A DNA stretch of 64,000 nucleotides. Origin: B1 sp964355075 (lineage in GTDB: Bacteria; Bacteroidota; Bacteroidia; UKL13-3). Shown here piece after piece: positions 8,925 to 17,163 of the stretch; position 1 is the first letter of the stretch, and every line of letters starts with the position of its first letter. A model generated the notes under the pieces. It was given only the letters and a program-made list of their open reading frames with translations, did not search any database and had not been told where the DNA came from. The position numbers were made by a program, and so were the translations under genes. Location of the stretch: the NCBI GenBank assembly GCA_964355075.1, contig CAYHCF010000019.1, positions 1 to 64,000 on the forward strand, in the 5' to 3' direction.

Positions 8925-9290
8925 TTAGTCATTTGTTTTTATTTTTCCAATAGAATGAATATAGTTGTTCAGTTTTACCCCAATGTCTTTTATTTCTTTC
9001 ATGAAAGAATCGTAATCAACATCTGAGATTAAGCTTCGGTTATTTGCTTTAGTTAACCATGTTTTTGTTTCATATAGGGAACCGCGGGAATAATAACCAA
9101 AATGGGTAACTTCTTTGAAATGATATCTCCCAAATCCTTCACTTAGATTTGCAGCAACCGAATCAACAGACCTTATTAATTGTTTTCCAATGGTATCTTT
9201 TGCAAACCAATCCCATTGGCCGACAATGCTCCAGACCTTTTCTCCAACTTCCATGGATTGCTGATATACTCTTAATTCTTCTAACTCCAT
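8925..9290 (-). CDS. Four-helix-bundle protein, 23S rRNA intervening-sequence (S23) family
   Basis: A 121-residue protein of the family first known from ORFs inside 23S rRNA intervening sequences. The signature is LRVYQQSMEV at the N-terminus and QLIRSVDSVAANLSEGFGR with Y..RGSLYETKTWL in the second half. The molecular role of these proteins is unknown; a pentameric four-helix fold is known for the family. It splits iorA from iorB and is flanked on both sides by 11-bp repeat arrays, as if it sat inside one array. It shows only distant similarity to the second copy at 12856-13230, so they are not a recent duplication. Confidence 0.85.
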   Translation of the reverse strand: MELEELRVYQQSMEVGEKVWSIVGQWDWFAKDTIGKQLIRSVDSVAANLSEGFGRYHFKEVTHFGYYSRGSLYETKTWLTKANNRSLISDVDYDSFMKEIKDIGVKLNNYIHSIGKIKTND

Positions 9291-9304
9291 TTATTGTTAT
9301 TTAT

Positions 9305-9392
9305 AAATTACTACCGAATTACTATTGAATTACCATTTATTTACTACCGAATTACCATTGAATTACCATTGAATTACTACTGAATAACCATT
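9305..9392. repeat. 11-bp tandem array C (GAATTACCATT type)
   Basis: Eight 11-bp units of the GAATTACYAYT type from 9305 to 9392. The iorA stop codon (9377-9379) and the codons for its last residues (MVIQ) lie inside the array. It ends about 15 bp before the four-helix-bundle start codon. Only the orientation found after stop codons is present. Confidence 0.95.
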
Positions 9393-12300
9393 GACTCGCT
9401 ATCAACTTCCTCCCATCTTATCGCATTATTAGGACAGACGTCGATACACAATCCGCATAAGTTGCAACGTGCCATATCGATCTGAACTTTGCCATTTATT
9501 TTTACCATGGCGGGGCATCCAAAATTATCGATACAATGATTGCATTTATAGCAGGATTGGAAAAGGTTGTAGCGTTCAATTTCTGAAATTGCGTTCATTG
9601 AAACGTCCTCTTCATGCGTTGGTTCATACCGGATGCTACTGGCATTTTCATTCAGGCGATTCAGCGCTTTTTCTCCTTCGTATTCAAATGTATAATTCTC
9701 CAATAACCTACGCACTCCTGTGGCAGCTTTTTTCCCGGAAGCAATTGCTCCAATCACACTCATATTATTTCCTGAACTGATATCTCCTGCCACAAAAACA
9801 TTTCTGTAGCCTGAAAAGCTGTTTTCGTTTATTACTCTGTTATTTTCATCTTTAGAAAGATCCCGAATTTCTGATGGCTCCGTAGTTTGCCCGATGGCTG
9901 TGATAACATAATTGCAGGTTAAATTCTGTAGATGCTTTTGCGTGCTGAAAGAATGGAGAATCATGTTTATTTTTCCTGATTTTTCAAGCAAACAACTATC
10001 CACAAAACTATCATGAATAAACTCAACGCCTTCATTTGCCGCATGTTTAACCTCCTCCTCAAAAGCGGGCATGGTTGAAGCGGTCTCAATACAGGATACC
10101 ACCACCTTGTTTGTTGCGTGTAATTTCTTTGCGGATCTGGCGGCATCAATGGCGCTGTTGCCACCACCTATAACCAGAATAACGGAGCCCTCCTTTATGA
10201 TACATTCTTTTTGGTTAAAGGATTTTAAGAAAGTGAGCGCATCCATTTTTTTATCCAGAGGGATATTCTTTTCAATCCGGTCAAGTGTTTTTGACCGATT
10301 CATTCCTATTGAAAGAACAACAGAATCAAATTCTTTTGTTAAGGTATCTAATGTGAAATCTATGCCCAAAGATTTATTGAAATAAAATTTCACGCCCATT
10401 TCTTCCAGTTGCCGGGCTTCATAATCATAGCTGGCCTTATCCATACGAAAATCAGGTATGGCAAACGAGATCATTCCTCCGGCTTTATTTTCTTTTTCAA
10501 AAACGCTGATATCATATCCTGCCTGAACCAAATCATATGCAGCGCTGAGACCTGCTGGCCCGGCACCGATTATTGCAATCGTTTTGTTTTTTTTCACCGC
10601 ATCCCGTACTCGTTTAATAGGCAGAGAAAAATCCCGAAAATTTTCATCATCAGCGGAAACAGATTTTTTCAGCGCTTTAATGGGAACAAGATTCGATATT
10701 ACAGAACGGGAATCAGTGTTCTCTGAATTATCGTCTTCAAGGGTGTTTCGCAATGATAGTTCGCAAGGTCGGTGGCAAATATCTCCACAAGTGCGTGCAA
10801 ACAACATTTTATCTCTTACCATTTCTATTGCTGATTTGGTATCACCTTCAAGAATAGAATTAAAAAAGCCATGATTACAGATATTTGCCGGACAAAGTTG
10901 TTCCTCTCCCGGAATGGAGAATTCAGCAAGTAGCTTTGCTTTAGCACGCGACAAATTATTTTTTGGAGCATAACAGCGCGAACAGGCAAGAGTATGATCC
11001 TGGTGATTGGCGCAGGAGTTACATAAATCCGGATCAACAACAATTTTCAATTTCTTGTTGATATTCTCCTTAAAATCGGGCAGAAAAATACAGGGGGCTC
11101 TTGAAATGAGCACCGAAACTCCCTGATGCGTCATGGCCTTATTTACTTTTTCAAAACTATCCCGTACATTGAATGGATCCATCGATTCAACTACCTCAAT
11201 GCCCATGCCTTTTAATAATGGCGGGATATCAATTTCATGATACTTAGGAGCTTTTGTTGCACCCGGATGTTGCTGATGTCCGGTCATTCCGGTTGTACGG
11301 TTATCAAAAAGGATCACAAGAATATTTGCGCGGGTATAAACAGCATTCACAAGAGAGGTAAGACCGCTATGAAAAAAAGTTCCATCGCCTAATAACGCTA
11401 CTACTTTTTTGCTTTTTTCTGAAGAATGGAAGGACTCATATAAGCCCTGAGCCATAGAAATGCTCATACCCATGTGGTTGATGGTGTCGATCATTTTTAA
11501 CGGTGGCAAGGCACCTAAACCAAAACAACCAATATCACCGCACATAATCAATTCACTTTGTTCCCGTGGAATTACTAGTTTCAACAGGTAAAAAGTTGCA
11601 CGATGCGGACAACCGGCACAAAGTATGGGAGGACGGGGAGGGAGATTATTTAGAAAAACACCAGAATTTTCGAGCGGAATATGATTACTCTTATCAAAAG
11701 TGGTCTCCAAAAAGGCTTCAAGAACATTCGTAATCAGGTCTAATGAAAATTCACCGGTGGCGGATAAATCTGAAAAGCCTTTTCCCAGAATATTAATAGG
11801 GAGCTTGTTTTTCTGAGCAACGGTTCTGACAGCGGTTTCAACAAAAGCATCCAGCTCTTCCAAAACAAGTACTTTTTCAAATCCAATACTCAGAAAATCC
11901 AATACCTCTTTTTCCGGAAACGGATGAATCAAACCCAAATCGAGTAAATTAGCATTCTGTGAAAAATTATTCTGATACAGAATTTCCGTCACATAAGAAG
12001 TTGCCACACCACTGCTGATGATTCCAAGTTTAGCAGCAGGATCCTTAAGAATAATTTTGCTGTTTTGGGTTAAGAGCGAAAGAACCGCATCCGACTTTAA
12101 CTTATCGAGCAAACGGGTATGTGCAGCTGCGGTACGGGCCGGAATGTTAATGTGCTCCGGTAAACGATCAAACTTTGCCTCGCGGGGTTCATGGATGATA
12201 CTTCCGTAGGTAACAATTCCGCGGGTGTGTGAAACACGTGTGGTGGTACGGACCATCACGGGTAATTTTATTTTTCCTGAAAGCTCAAACGCCTGCTTTA

Positions 12301-12817
12301 TCATTTCAAATGCATCGGCAGGAGTTGCGGGATTAAATAGGGGCACAGAAGCCATCGGTCCCCAATAACGGGAGTCCTGTTCGTTTGAACTCGAATGACA
12401 ACCGGGATCGTCGCATACAACAATGACTAAAGGAGCTACAATGGTTTGATAGGTAACCGACATCAGCGCATCACTGGCAACATTCATCCCCACATTTTTC
12501 ATCACACACAGGGCACTACTATTCCCGATAGAATAAGCAATGGCTTTTTCAAGCGCAATTTTTTCATTGATGCTGTACTCAAAATAGATCGGATCGGAGG
12601 TAAGTTCAGGATGTTTTTCTTTGTTGTCGGGGTCTGTCTGGAAATTATTTATATGATTAAAAATTTCAGAAATCTCTGTTGAAGGCGTACCGGGATAAGC
12701 GAACACACCATTCACTCCAGCTTCCAAAGCAGCGCGTGCAATAGCCTCATTGCCCATCACACAGGTTTTATGCGGAGCGGATTGAGATGTTAATATTTTT
12801 AAAGTTCGTTCTATCAT
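9377..12817 (-). CDS. iorA: Indolepyruvate:ferredoxin oxidoreductase alpha subunit fused to GltD-like NAD(P)H flavoprotein
   Basis: At 1146 residues it is almost twice the usual IorA length. Residues 1-200 are the pyrimidine-binding domain (AYPGTPSTEI). Residues 395-590 are the TPP domain (CAGCPHRATF, GDGTFFHSG, GMTGHQQHPG). Residues 598-1045 form a GltD-type module: a cysteine-rich part (CNSCAN, CSRC, CPANIC, CGDICHRPCE), the FAD loop GAGPAG at 751, the NAD(P) loop GGGNSA near 884 and VFVAGD near 1007. Residues 1089-1133 carry the normal C-terminal IorA ferredoxin clusters (CYKCNHC, CNLCGLCIDVCP). The fusion suggests electrons from aryl-pyruvate oxidation pass within one polypeptide to NAD(P). 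Substrate inferred as indolepyruvate or another aryl pyruvate. The last residues are repeat-encoded. Confidence 0.88.
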   Translation of the reverse strand: MIERTLKILTSQSAPHKTCVMGNEAIARAALEAGVNGVFAYPGTPSTEISEIFNHINNFQTDPDNKEKHPELTSDPIYFEYSINEKIALEKAIAYSIGNSSALCVMKNVGMNVASDALMSVTYQTIVAPLVIVVCDDPGCHSSSNEQDSRYWGPMASVPLFNPATPADAFEMIKQAFELSGKIKLPVMVRTTTRVSHTRGIVTYGSIIHEPREAKFDRLPEHINIPARTAAAHTRLLDKLKSDAVLSLLTQNSKIILKDPAAKLGIISSGVATSYVTEILYQNNFSQNANLLDLGLIHPFPEKEVLDFLSIGFEKVLVLEELDAFVETAVRTVAQKNKLPINILGKGFSDLSATGEFSLDLITNVLEAFLETTFDKSNHIPLENSGVFLNNLPPRPPILCAGCPHRATFYLLKLVIPREQSELIMCGDIGCFGLGALPPLKMIDTINHMGMSISMAQGLYESFHSSEKSKKVVALLGDGTFFHSGLTSLVNAVYTRANILVILFDNRTTGMTGHQQHPGATKAPKYHEIDIPPLLKGMGIEVVESMDPFNVRDSFEKVNKAMTHQGVSVLISRAPCIFLPDFKENINKKLKIVVDPDLCNSCANHQDHTLACSRCYAPKNNLSRAKAKLLAEFSIPGEEQLCPANICNHGFFNSILEGDTKSAIEMVRDKMLFARTCGDICHRPCELSLRNTLEDDNSENTDSRSVISNLVPIKALKKSVSADDENFRDFSLPIKRVRDAVKKNKTIAIIGAGPAGLSAAYDLVQAGYDISVFEKENKAGGMISFAIPDFRMDKASYDYEARQLEEMGVKFYFNKSLGIDFTLDTLTKEFDSVVLSIGMNRSKTLDRIEKNIPLDKKMDALTFLKSFNQKECIIKEGSVILVIGGGNSAIDAARSAKKLHATNKVVVSCIETASTMPAFEEEVKHAANEGVEFIHDSFVDSCLLEKSGKINMILHSFSTQKHLQNLTCNYVITAIGQTTEPSEIRDLSKDENNRVINENSFSGYRNVFVAGDISSGNNMSVIGAIASGKKAATGVRRLLENYTFEYEGEKALNRLNENASSIRYEPTHEEDVSMNAISEIERYNLFQSCYKCNHCIDNFGCPAMVKINGKVQIDMARCNLCGLCIDVCPNNAIRWEEVDSESMVIQ

Positions 12818-12826
12818 ATTTATATT

Positions 12827-12855
12827 TAGCGGCAGGAGGCAGAGGCAGTAAGCAG
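12827..12855. repeat. AGCGGCAGG repeat, family 3, start-proximal half
   Basis: AGCGGCAGGAGGCAGAGGCAG in the gap between the four-helix-bundle stop and the iorA start. In the transcript it reads CCTGCCGCT and is the reverse complement of the copies on the other side of the small gene (13268-13328), so the gene lies between inverted repeats. Confidence 0.8.
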
Positions 12856-13230
12856 TTATTTCTTCGGTAAAAAACTTTCCGGATTATCTGCCATACTACC
12901 AAGCATGCGTCCTATTTCTCCATAATCTTTTATAAGTCTATTTCTAATTTCTTCATTTATATATTTACAATCAACAGCAAAGTCAAGCCAAATTTGTGTT
13001 TCAGTAAATTCTCCATCAGCATCTGTCATTTTACTAGAAAAATGTTTCGGATACCTTCTTTTTCTATAACCTTCACCAATATTTGCACAAACTGATCTTG
13101 ATGACCTTCTTATTTGATCTGTCATTGAGTACTTTTCTTCTTTCGGAAATTCTTTAGAAATTTCAAAAATCTCCAGCGCCAATTTGTAAGCTAGTTGGTA
13201 AACTTTTAAATCTCTGTATCCTCTTTCCAT
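12856..13230 (-). CDS. Four-helix-bundle protein, 23S rRNA intervening-sequence (S23) family
   Basis: A 124-residue member of the S23/IVS four-helix-bundle family. It has RDLKVYQLAYKLALEIF at the N-terminus and DQIRRSSRSVCANIGEGYRKR in helix 2, followed by the acidic DADGEFTETQIWL segment. It separates the CoA-transferase gene from iorA and is bracketed by inverted copies of the AGCGGCAGG repeat, not the 11-bp repeat that brackets the other copy. No role in the catabolic pathway is apparent. It may be cargo of, or factor for, the repeat element. Confidence 0.87.
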   Translation of the reverse strand: MERGYRDLKVYQLAYKLALEIFEISKEFPKEEKYSMTDQIRRSSRSVCANIGEGYRKRRYPKHFSSKMTDADGEFTETQIWLDFAVDCKYINEEIRNRLIKDYGEIGRMLGSMADNPESFLPKK

Positions 13231-13267
13231 TTTGTGTTTTATTTAATATTATTTTTCTCACTTTACA

Positions 13268-13328
13268 CCTCCTGCCCCAACATCCTGCCGCTTCTACCCC
13301 TGCCTCCTGCCGCTACATCCTGCCGCTA
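13268..13328. repeat. CCTGCCGCT repeats, family 3, stop-proximal half
   Basis: Several imperfect copies of CCTGCCGCT/CCTGCCCC/CCTGCC, alternating 10-17 bp apart, between the four-helix-bundle start and the CoA-transferase stop. The stop codon TAG of the CoA-transferase is the first part of the last copy (TAGCGGCAGG on the minus strand). Confidence 0.85.
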
Positions 13329-14513
13329 TATTATTTTTCCCCTTTCAAGCTTATTAATATCATTATCACTTAGTCCGATTTCTATTAATATGTTTTTATT
13401 ATGCTCGCCGAGATGAGGAGCACAGGGCAGGATATTGTGATTCTTTTTCAAAAATTCTGTTTCGGTTGAAGAAGGGAATAGCGAAACCATATTCCCGTCT
13501 GGCAGATTTGTTTTAAGCATTTCTTTTGAAACAAAATCAAGCGAAGAAACTTCTTTTATTGTATTGACCGGCGAAACGGAAAGGTTGATACTTAAACACA
13601 GGTTTACGAATTCTTTTGTTGTAAATGTTTTTGTAAGTTCTCCAATTTCTTTATAGATATTTTCTTTGTCATCCATTCTTCCCTGATTTGTTTTTCGCTC
13701 AATCTTTTCAAGGGTTTCAAATCCAGGCAAGCTAACAAATTTTGCCCACTGGGAATCATTTCCAATTGCCAGATAAGCCATTCCGTCTTTTGTTGGGTAC
13801 ACGTTACATGGAATGAAACTCCGATGTTCGTTTCCACTGCGCGAAAACAATTCGCTTTCAGTTTTTACAAATTCCAACTGAGGCAAAGCGGTGATCAGCC
13901 AACTTGCAGCACATTGAGCCATGGAAATATGTATCTCTTTTCCATTGGGATTATTTTCCAGCATAGCCAGCAAAACCTGAGTAAAGGCCTCGTCACCCGC
14001 TTTCAGGTCAATGATTGGAATTCCGCATGGAACCGGTTTTCCATTAGGTTCACCCGTTAAATAAGTATATCCCATTAAAGCCTGTAATGCCGGATCATAT
14101 CCCGCACGACTAGGATATTCAGGTCCCATGGCAGAAATGCCACACCAGATAATTTTTGGGTTTGCCTTACGTAAAGTCTCAAAATCGATACCCAATTGTT
14201 TGTATCTTTTTGGGAGCGTATTACAAAGAAAAACATCCACTTCCAGCTCCTTAATAATTTTTAACAACAGTTTTTGTCCTTCTTCTCTTTTTAAATTTAG
14301 GGTGATCGCTTCTTTACCAATATTCGGTGCGATATAATAAGAATGCAAGTCGTGATATCCGATATCAGCGCCAATATAACGATTGGGGTCGCCGGCATTT
14401 TCTTCACCTTCTGCAGGGGTTTCAATACGGATCACCCTCCATCCCTGATGCACCATGCGTTGGGTAGCGAAGGGCAGAGCCAGTGCTTGTTCTAAACTTA
14501 ATATCGTTGTCAT
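13326..14513 (-). CDS. Type III (CaiB/BaiF family) CoA-transferase
   Basis: A family III CoA-transferase of 395 residues from the start chosen here (MTTILSLEQALALPF). The catalytic aspartate is D140 in SRAGYDPALQALMGYT, and the GEPNGKPVPCG and IDLKAG segments follow as expected. A longer reading from 14543 adds ten residues (MNYNRITAKR) that are purely repeat-encoded and have no family counterpart, so the internal ATG is preferred. Even that ATG lies in a repeat unit. Such enzymes move CoA between carboxylic acids. The Azoarcus IAA pathway has one acting on (2-aminophenyl)succinate, and that role is inferred here. Confidence 0.87.
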   Translation of the reverse strand: MTTILSLEQALALPFATQRMVHQGWRVIRIETPAEGEENAGDPNRYIGADIGYHDLHSYYIAPNIGKEAITLNLKREEGQKLLLKIIKELEVDVFLCNTLPKRYKQLGIDFETLRKANPKIIWCGISAMGPEYPSRAGYDPALQALMGYTYLTGEPNGKPVPCGIPIIDLKAGDEAFTQVLLAMLENNPNGKEIHISMAQCAASWLITALPQLEFVKTESELFSRSGNEHRSFIPCNVYPTKDGMAYLAIGNDSQWAKFVSLPGFETLEKIERKTNQGRMDDKENIYKEIGELTKTFTTKEFVNLCLSINLSVSPVNTIKEVSSLDFVSKEMLKTNLPDGNMVSLFPSSTETEFLKKNHNILPCAPHLGEHNKNILIEIGLSDNDINKLERGKII

Positions 14514-14968
14514 TCGCTTCGCTGTTATTCGGTTGTAATTCATTGTTATTCGCTACGCTGTNNNNNNNNNNNNNNNNNNNNNNNNNNNNNNNNNNNNNNN
14601 NNNNNNNNNNNNNNNNNNNNNNNNNNNNNNNNNNNNNNNNNNNNNNNNNNNNNNNNNNNNNGTTGTTATTCGGTTGTAATACATTGTCATTCGCTTCGCT
14701 GTTATTCGGTTGTAATTCATTGTTATTCGCTACGCTGTCATTCAGTTGTAATACGGTTGTAATACAGTTGTTATTCGGTTGTAATACATTGTCATTCGCT
14801 TCGCTGTTATTCGGTTGTAATACAGTTGTAACTCATTGTCATTCAGTTGTTACTCGCTTCGCTGTCATTCAGTTGTTTTCTATCGAATTTCTATCGAATT
14901 ACCATTGTATTACCATCGAATTACGATCGAGTTACGATTGAATTACGATCGAATTTCTATCGAATTAC
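14507..14968. repeat. 11-bp/15-bp tandem array D, bipartite, with assembly gap
   Basis: Left half (to about 14877): GTTGTNATTCR units mixed with 15-bp units containing CTTCGCTG or CTACGCTG. Right half (14878-14968): GAATTACNATC units in the opposite sense. A higher-order repeat of about 105 bp is visible: 55 bp starting at 14662 recur exactly at 14767. The array fills the gap from the mutase stop to the CoA-transferase start. Confidence 0.93.
14562..14661. other. Assembly gap (100 N)
   Basis: Exactly 100 N, the conventional placeholder length, so the true size is unknown. The 55 bp left of the gap (14507-14561) are identical to 14684-14738 on the other side, showing that the assembler broke in the repeat. 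Any reading frame crossing it is meaningless. Confidence 0.99.
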
Positions 14969-14978
14969 CTTCCTGTTT

Positions 14979-16613
14979 CTAAAAGAAAATCGGCTCCTTA
15001 AATTCCCCATATTCTTCTTTCATTGCGCTTACAATTTCCCCCACGGTGCAATATTCTTTAACTGCTGAAATAATGGATGGCATAAGATTCTTATCTTCTT
15101 GTGCATCTTTTTTGATGGCAGCCAAACAGGCTTTCACCCGATCATTATTTCTTTCCGACTTAATTTTTTTCAGTTTTTCAATCTGATCCTCCGCCGCTTT
15201 TTGGTTATAGGGATGAAATTCCATTTCTTTGGTTTCTTCTTCTCTGGTGAAAATATTCACTCCAACCTTTTCAACTTTTCCGGTTTGCATTCCCATCTCT
15301 CTTTCATAAGCTTGTCTGGAAACGGATTCCTGAATTTTCCCGGTTGCAACGGCTTGAATGATTCCATCCCATTTTTCAACCGTTTTCATTTCTTCTCTGA
15401 TTTTCTTTTCAAAAAGATCGGTCAATGATTCAACATAGTATGAACCTCCAAGCGGATCCACCGTATCACAAATTCCCATTTCGTGAATCATAATTTGCAT
15501 GGTTCGCAGAGAAATTTCCGCCGAATGTTCTGTTGGAATGGTATAAGCTTCATCGTAACTGCACAGTGCCATTGTTTGAGTTCCCGACAATGCGCTGATC
15601 AATGCGTAATAAGCACTTCGAACAATATTGTTTTCGGGTTGTTCTTTTGTTAGACCACCACCGCCACCACCGGCAATCATACGCAGCCAGCAAGAGCTAT
15701 CTTTTTTTGCGTGATATTCTTCCCGTATTATTTTTGCCCACAATCTTCTGCCTCCCCTGAACTTTGCAATCTGTTCGAAGAGATTGCCATAAATATCAAA
15801 GTTGAATGAAAGCCGTGAAGCAAAATCATCAATATCAATTCCACGACTCAATGCACCATCGGTATATGCTTTAGCAATACAAAAGGCATAAGCCATTTCC
15901 TGAATTGGGTTTGCGCCACTTTCGCGGATATGGTAGCCACAAACACTAACCGGACTGTACTTCGGAACATGTTGCGCACAATATTCAATGGTATCCACCA
16001 CTAATTTTACAGATTTATCTACAGGAAATATCCAGGTTCCTCTACCGATAAATTCTTTCAGGATATCATTTTGTGCGGTTCCTCTTAATTTGGAAATATC
16101 ATAACCTTCTTTTTCCGCCATTGCAATATACATGGCAATCAAGATAATTGCGGTTCCGTTAATGGTAAGCGAAACCGTAATTTTATCGAGGTCAATATTT
16201 TTAAAAGCGATCTCAAAATCTTTCAAGGTATCAACGGTCATTCCAACCCGACCCACTTCACCAAATGCCATTGCATCATCAGAATCATAACCGCATTGTG
16301 TTGGCAAATCAAATGCAACATTCAGGCCCGACTGACCATTTTTAATTAAAAACTGAAACCGTTCATTCGTTTCTTCGGGAGAGGCAAAACCCGCATACTG
16401 ACGAATCGTAAAAGGCTTATTGCGATACATCGTGGGGTGAATACCCCTTGTGAAAGGGTACTCTCCCGGCATTTCATTCTGAATAGTCGAATTCTCCATA
16501 TCGGATGCCGTATAAACGGGATTCACCTCCATACCGGATTCAAGAAATACAGGTTTTACATTTAGTTCTTTTGCCGTTTTTCTTTTTGCTGAATGGGTTT
16601 TTGTATCAGACAT
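14979..16613 (-). CDS. Coenzyme B12-dependent acyl-CoA mutase, catalytic subunit (methylmalonyl-CoA mutase family)
   Basis: A 544-residue TIM-barrel subunit without the B12 domain, which is a separate gene just upstream. RQYAGFASPEETN and the downstream barrel match the family well. Tyr73 and Arg191, 118 apart, correspond to Tyr89 and Arg207 of methylmalonyl-CoA mutase, which bind the free carboxylate, so a dicarboxylic CoA ester is expected rather than isobutyryl-CoA. The usual HTQTAG-like segment is replaced by IAGGGGGGLT at 313-322. With its neighbours this fits a (2-aminophenyl)succinyl-CoA mutase like IaaG of Azoarcus. Methylmalonyl-CoA mutase itself is the alternative, though that enzyme is usually longer in Bacteroidota. 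Confidence 0.85.
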   Translation of the reverse strand: MSDTKTHSAKRKTAKELNVKPVFLESGMEVNPVYTASDMENSTIQNEMPGEYPFTRGIHPTMYRNKPFTIRQYAGFASPEETNERFQFLIKNGQSGLNVAFDLPTQCGYDSDDAMAFGEVGRVGMTVDTLKDFEIAFKNIDLDKITVSLTINGTAIILIAMYIAMAEKEGYDISKLRGTAQNDILKEFIGRGTWIFPVDKSVKLVVDTIEYCAQHVPKYSPVSVCGYHIRESGANPIQEMAYAFCIAKAYTDGALSRGIDIDDFASRLSFNFDIYGNLFEQIAKFRGGRRLWAKIIREEYHAKKDSSCWLRMIAGGGGGGLTKEQPENNIVRSAYYALISALSGTQTMALCSYDEAYTIPTEHSAEISLRTMQIMIHEMGICDTVDPLGGSYYVESLTDLFEKKIREEMKTVEKWDGIIQAVATGKIQESVSRQAYEREMGMQTGKVEKVGVNIFTREEETKEMEFHPYNQKAAEDQIEKLKKIKSERNNDRVKACLAAIKKDAQEDKNLMPSIISAVKEYCTVGEIVSAMKEEYGEFKEPIFF

Positions 16614-16639
16614 AATTTATGTTTTATCAATAGATGGAC

Positions 16640-17023
16640 TTATGCCAAAACTTTAATGGAATTAAAATAGTTTAACACATCAGCAACTTTACTTCCTGTT
16701 GGAAAGGCATGGGAAACACCGATGTTTTTTAGTTTTTCAATATCTTTTGGCGGAATATTTCCTCCAACAAACCATGGGATATTCAAATTTTTTTCGCCCA
16801 TCACTTCTTTCATTTTTTTTGCAAGAATCATATGGGTTCCCGAAAGAATTGACAATCCGATCAGGTCTACTTCATTTTCTATTGCCTGGTTAACAATTTC
16901 TTCAATGGACTTTCTCAAACCCGTATAGATCACATCAAATCCGGCATCAATCAAGCCATGTGCCAAAACTTTCACCCCTACATCGTGGCCATCAAGGCCA
17001 GGTTTTGCTAATAGTATTTTCAT
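16640..17023 (-). CDS. Cobalamin-binding subunit of B12-dependent mutase
   Basis: A free-standing 127-residue B12-binding domain. It shows the DxHxxG motif (D11, H13, G16; His13 would be the lower axial ligand), SILSG in the middle and FVGGNIP near the end. It directly precedes the 544-residue catalytic subunit with a 26-bp gap. The split arrangement resembles archaeal mutases and the IaaGH type rather than the fused bacterial methylmalonyl-CoA mutase. Confidence 0.92.
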   Translation of the reverse strand: MKILLAKPGLDGHDVGVKVLAHGLIDAGFDVIYTGLRKSIEEIVNQAIENEVDLIGLSILSGTHMILAKKMKEVMGEKNLNIPWFVGGNIPPKDIEKLKNIGVSHAFPTGSKVADVLNYFNSIKVLA

Positions 17024-17036
17024 GTTTATATTAAGT

Positions 17037-17160
17037 TTGTCATTCGGTTGTCATTCGCTTCGCTGTCATTCGGTTGTCATTCGGTGTGTCAACGATTGAA
17101 TTACCATCGAATTACCATTGTATTACCATCGAATAACCATCGAATAACCATTGTATAACT
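17037..17160. repeat. 11-bp tandem array E, bipartite
   Basis: GTTGTCATTCG units with one CTTCGCTG 15-bp unit (17037-17090), then the switch CAACGATTGAATTACC into GAATTACCATY/GAATAACCATY units up to 17160. It stretches from just after the thiolase stop to about 14 bp before the B12-subunit start. The switch sequence is nearly the same as in array B. Confidence 0.93.
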
Positions 17161-17163
17161 TTT

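Noticed and set aside
8925..13230. Diversity-generating retroelement accessory (Avd-like) role for the four-helix-bundle proteins
   Set aside because: The fold is related, but no reverse transcriptase or template/variable repeat pair is visible in the window.
14483..14941. Open frame on the plus strand across the repeat array
   Set aside because: It crosses 100 N and consists only of translated repeat units, so it is an artefact.
14979..17023. Ordinary methylmalonyl-CoA mutase for propionate metabolism
   Set aside because: Kept only as an alternative: split subunits, the altered active-site loop and the neighbouring CoA-transferase, Mo hydroxylase and HyuAB favour an aryl substrate.
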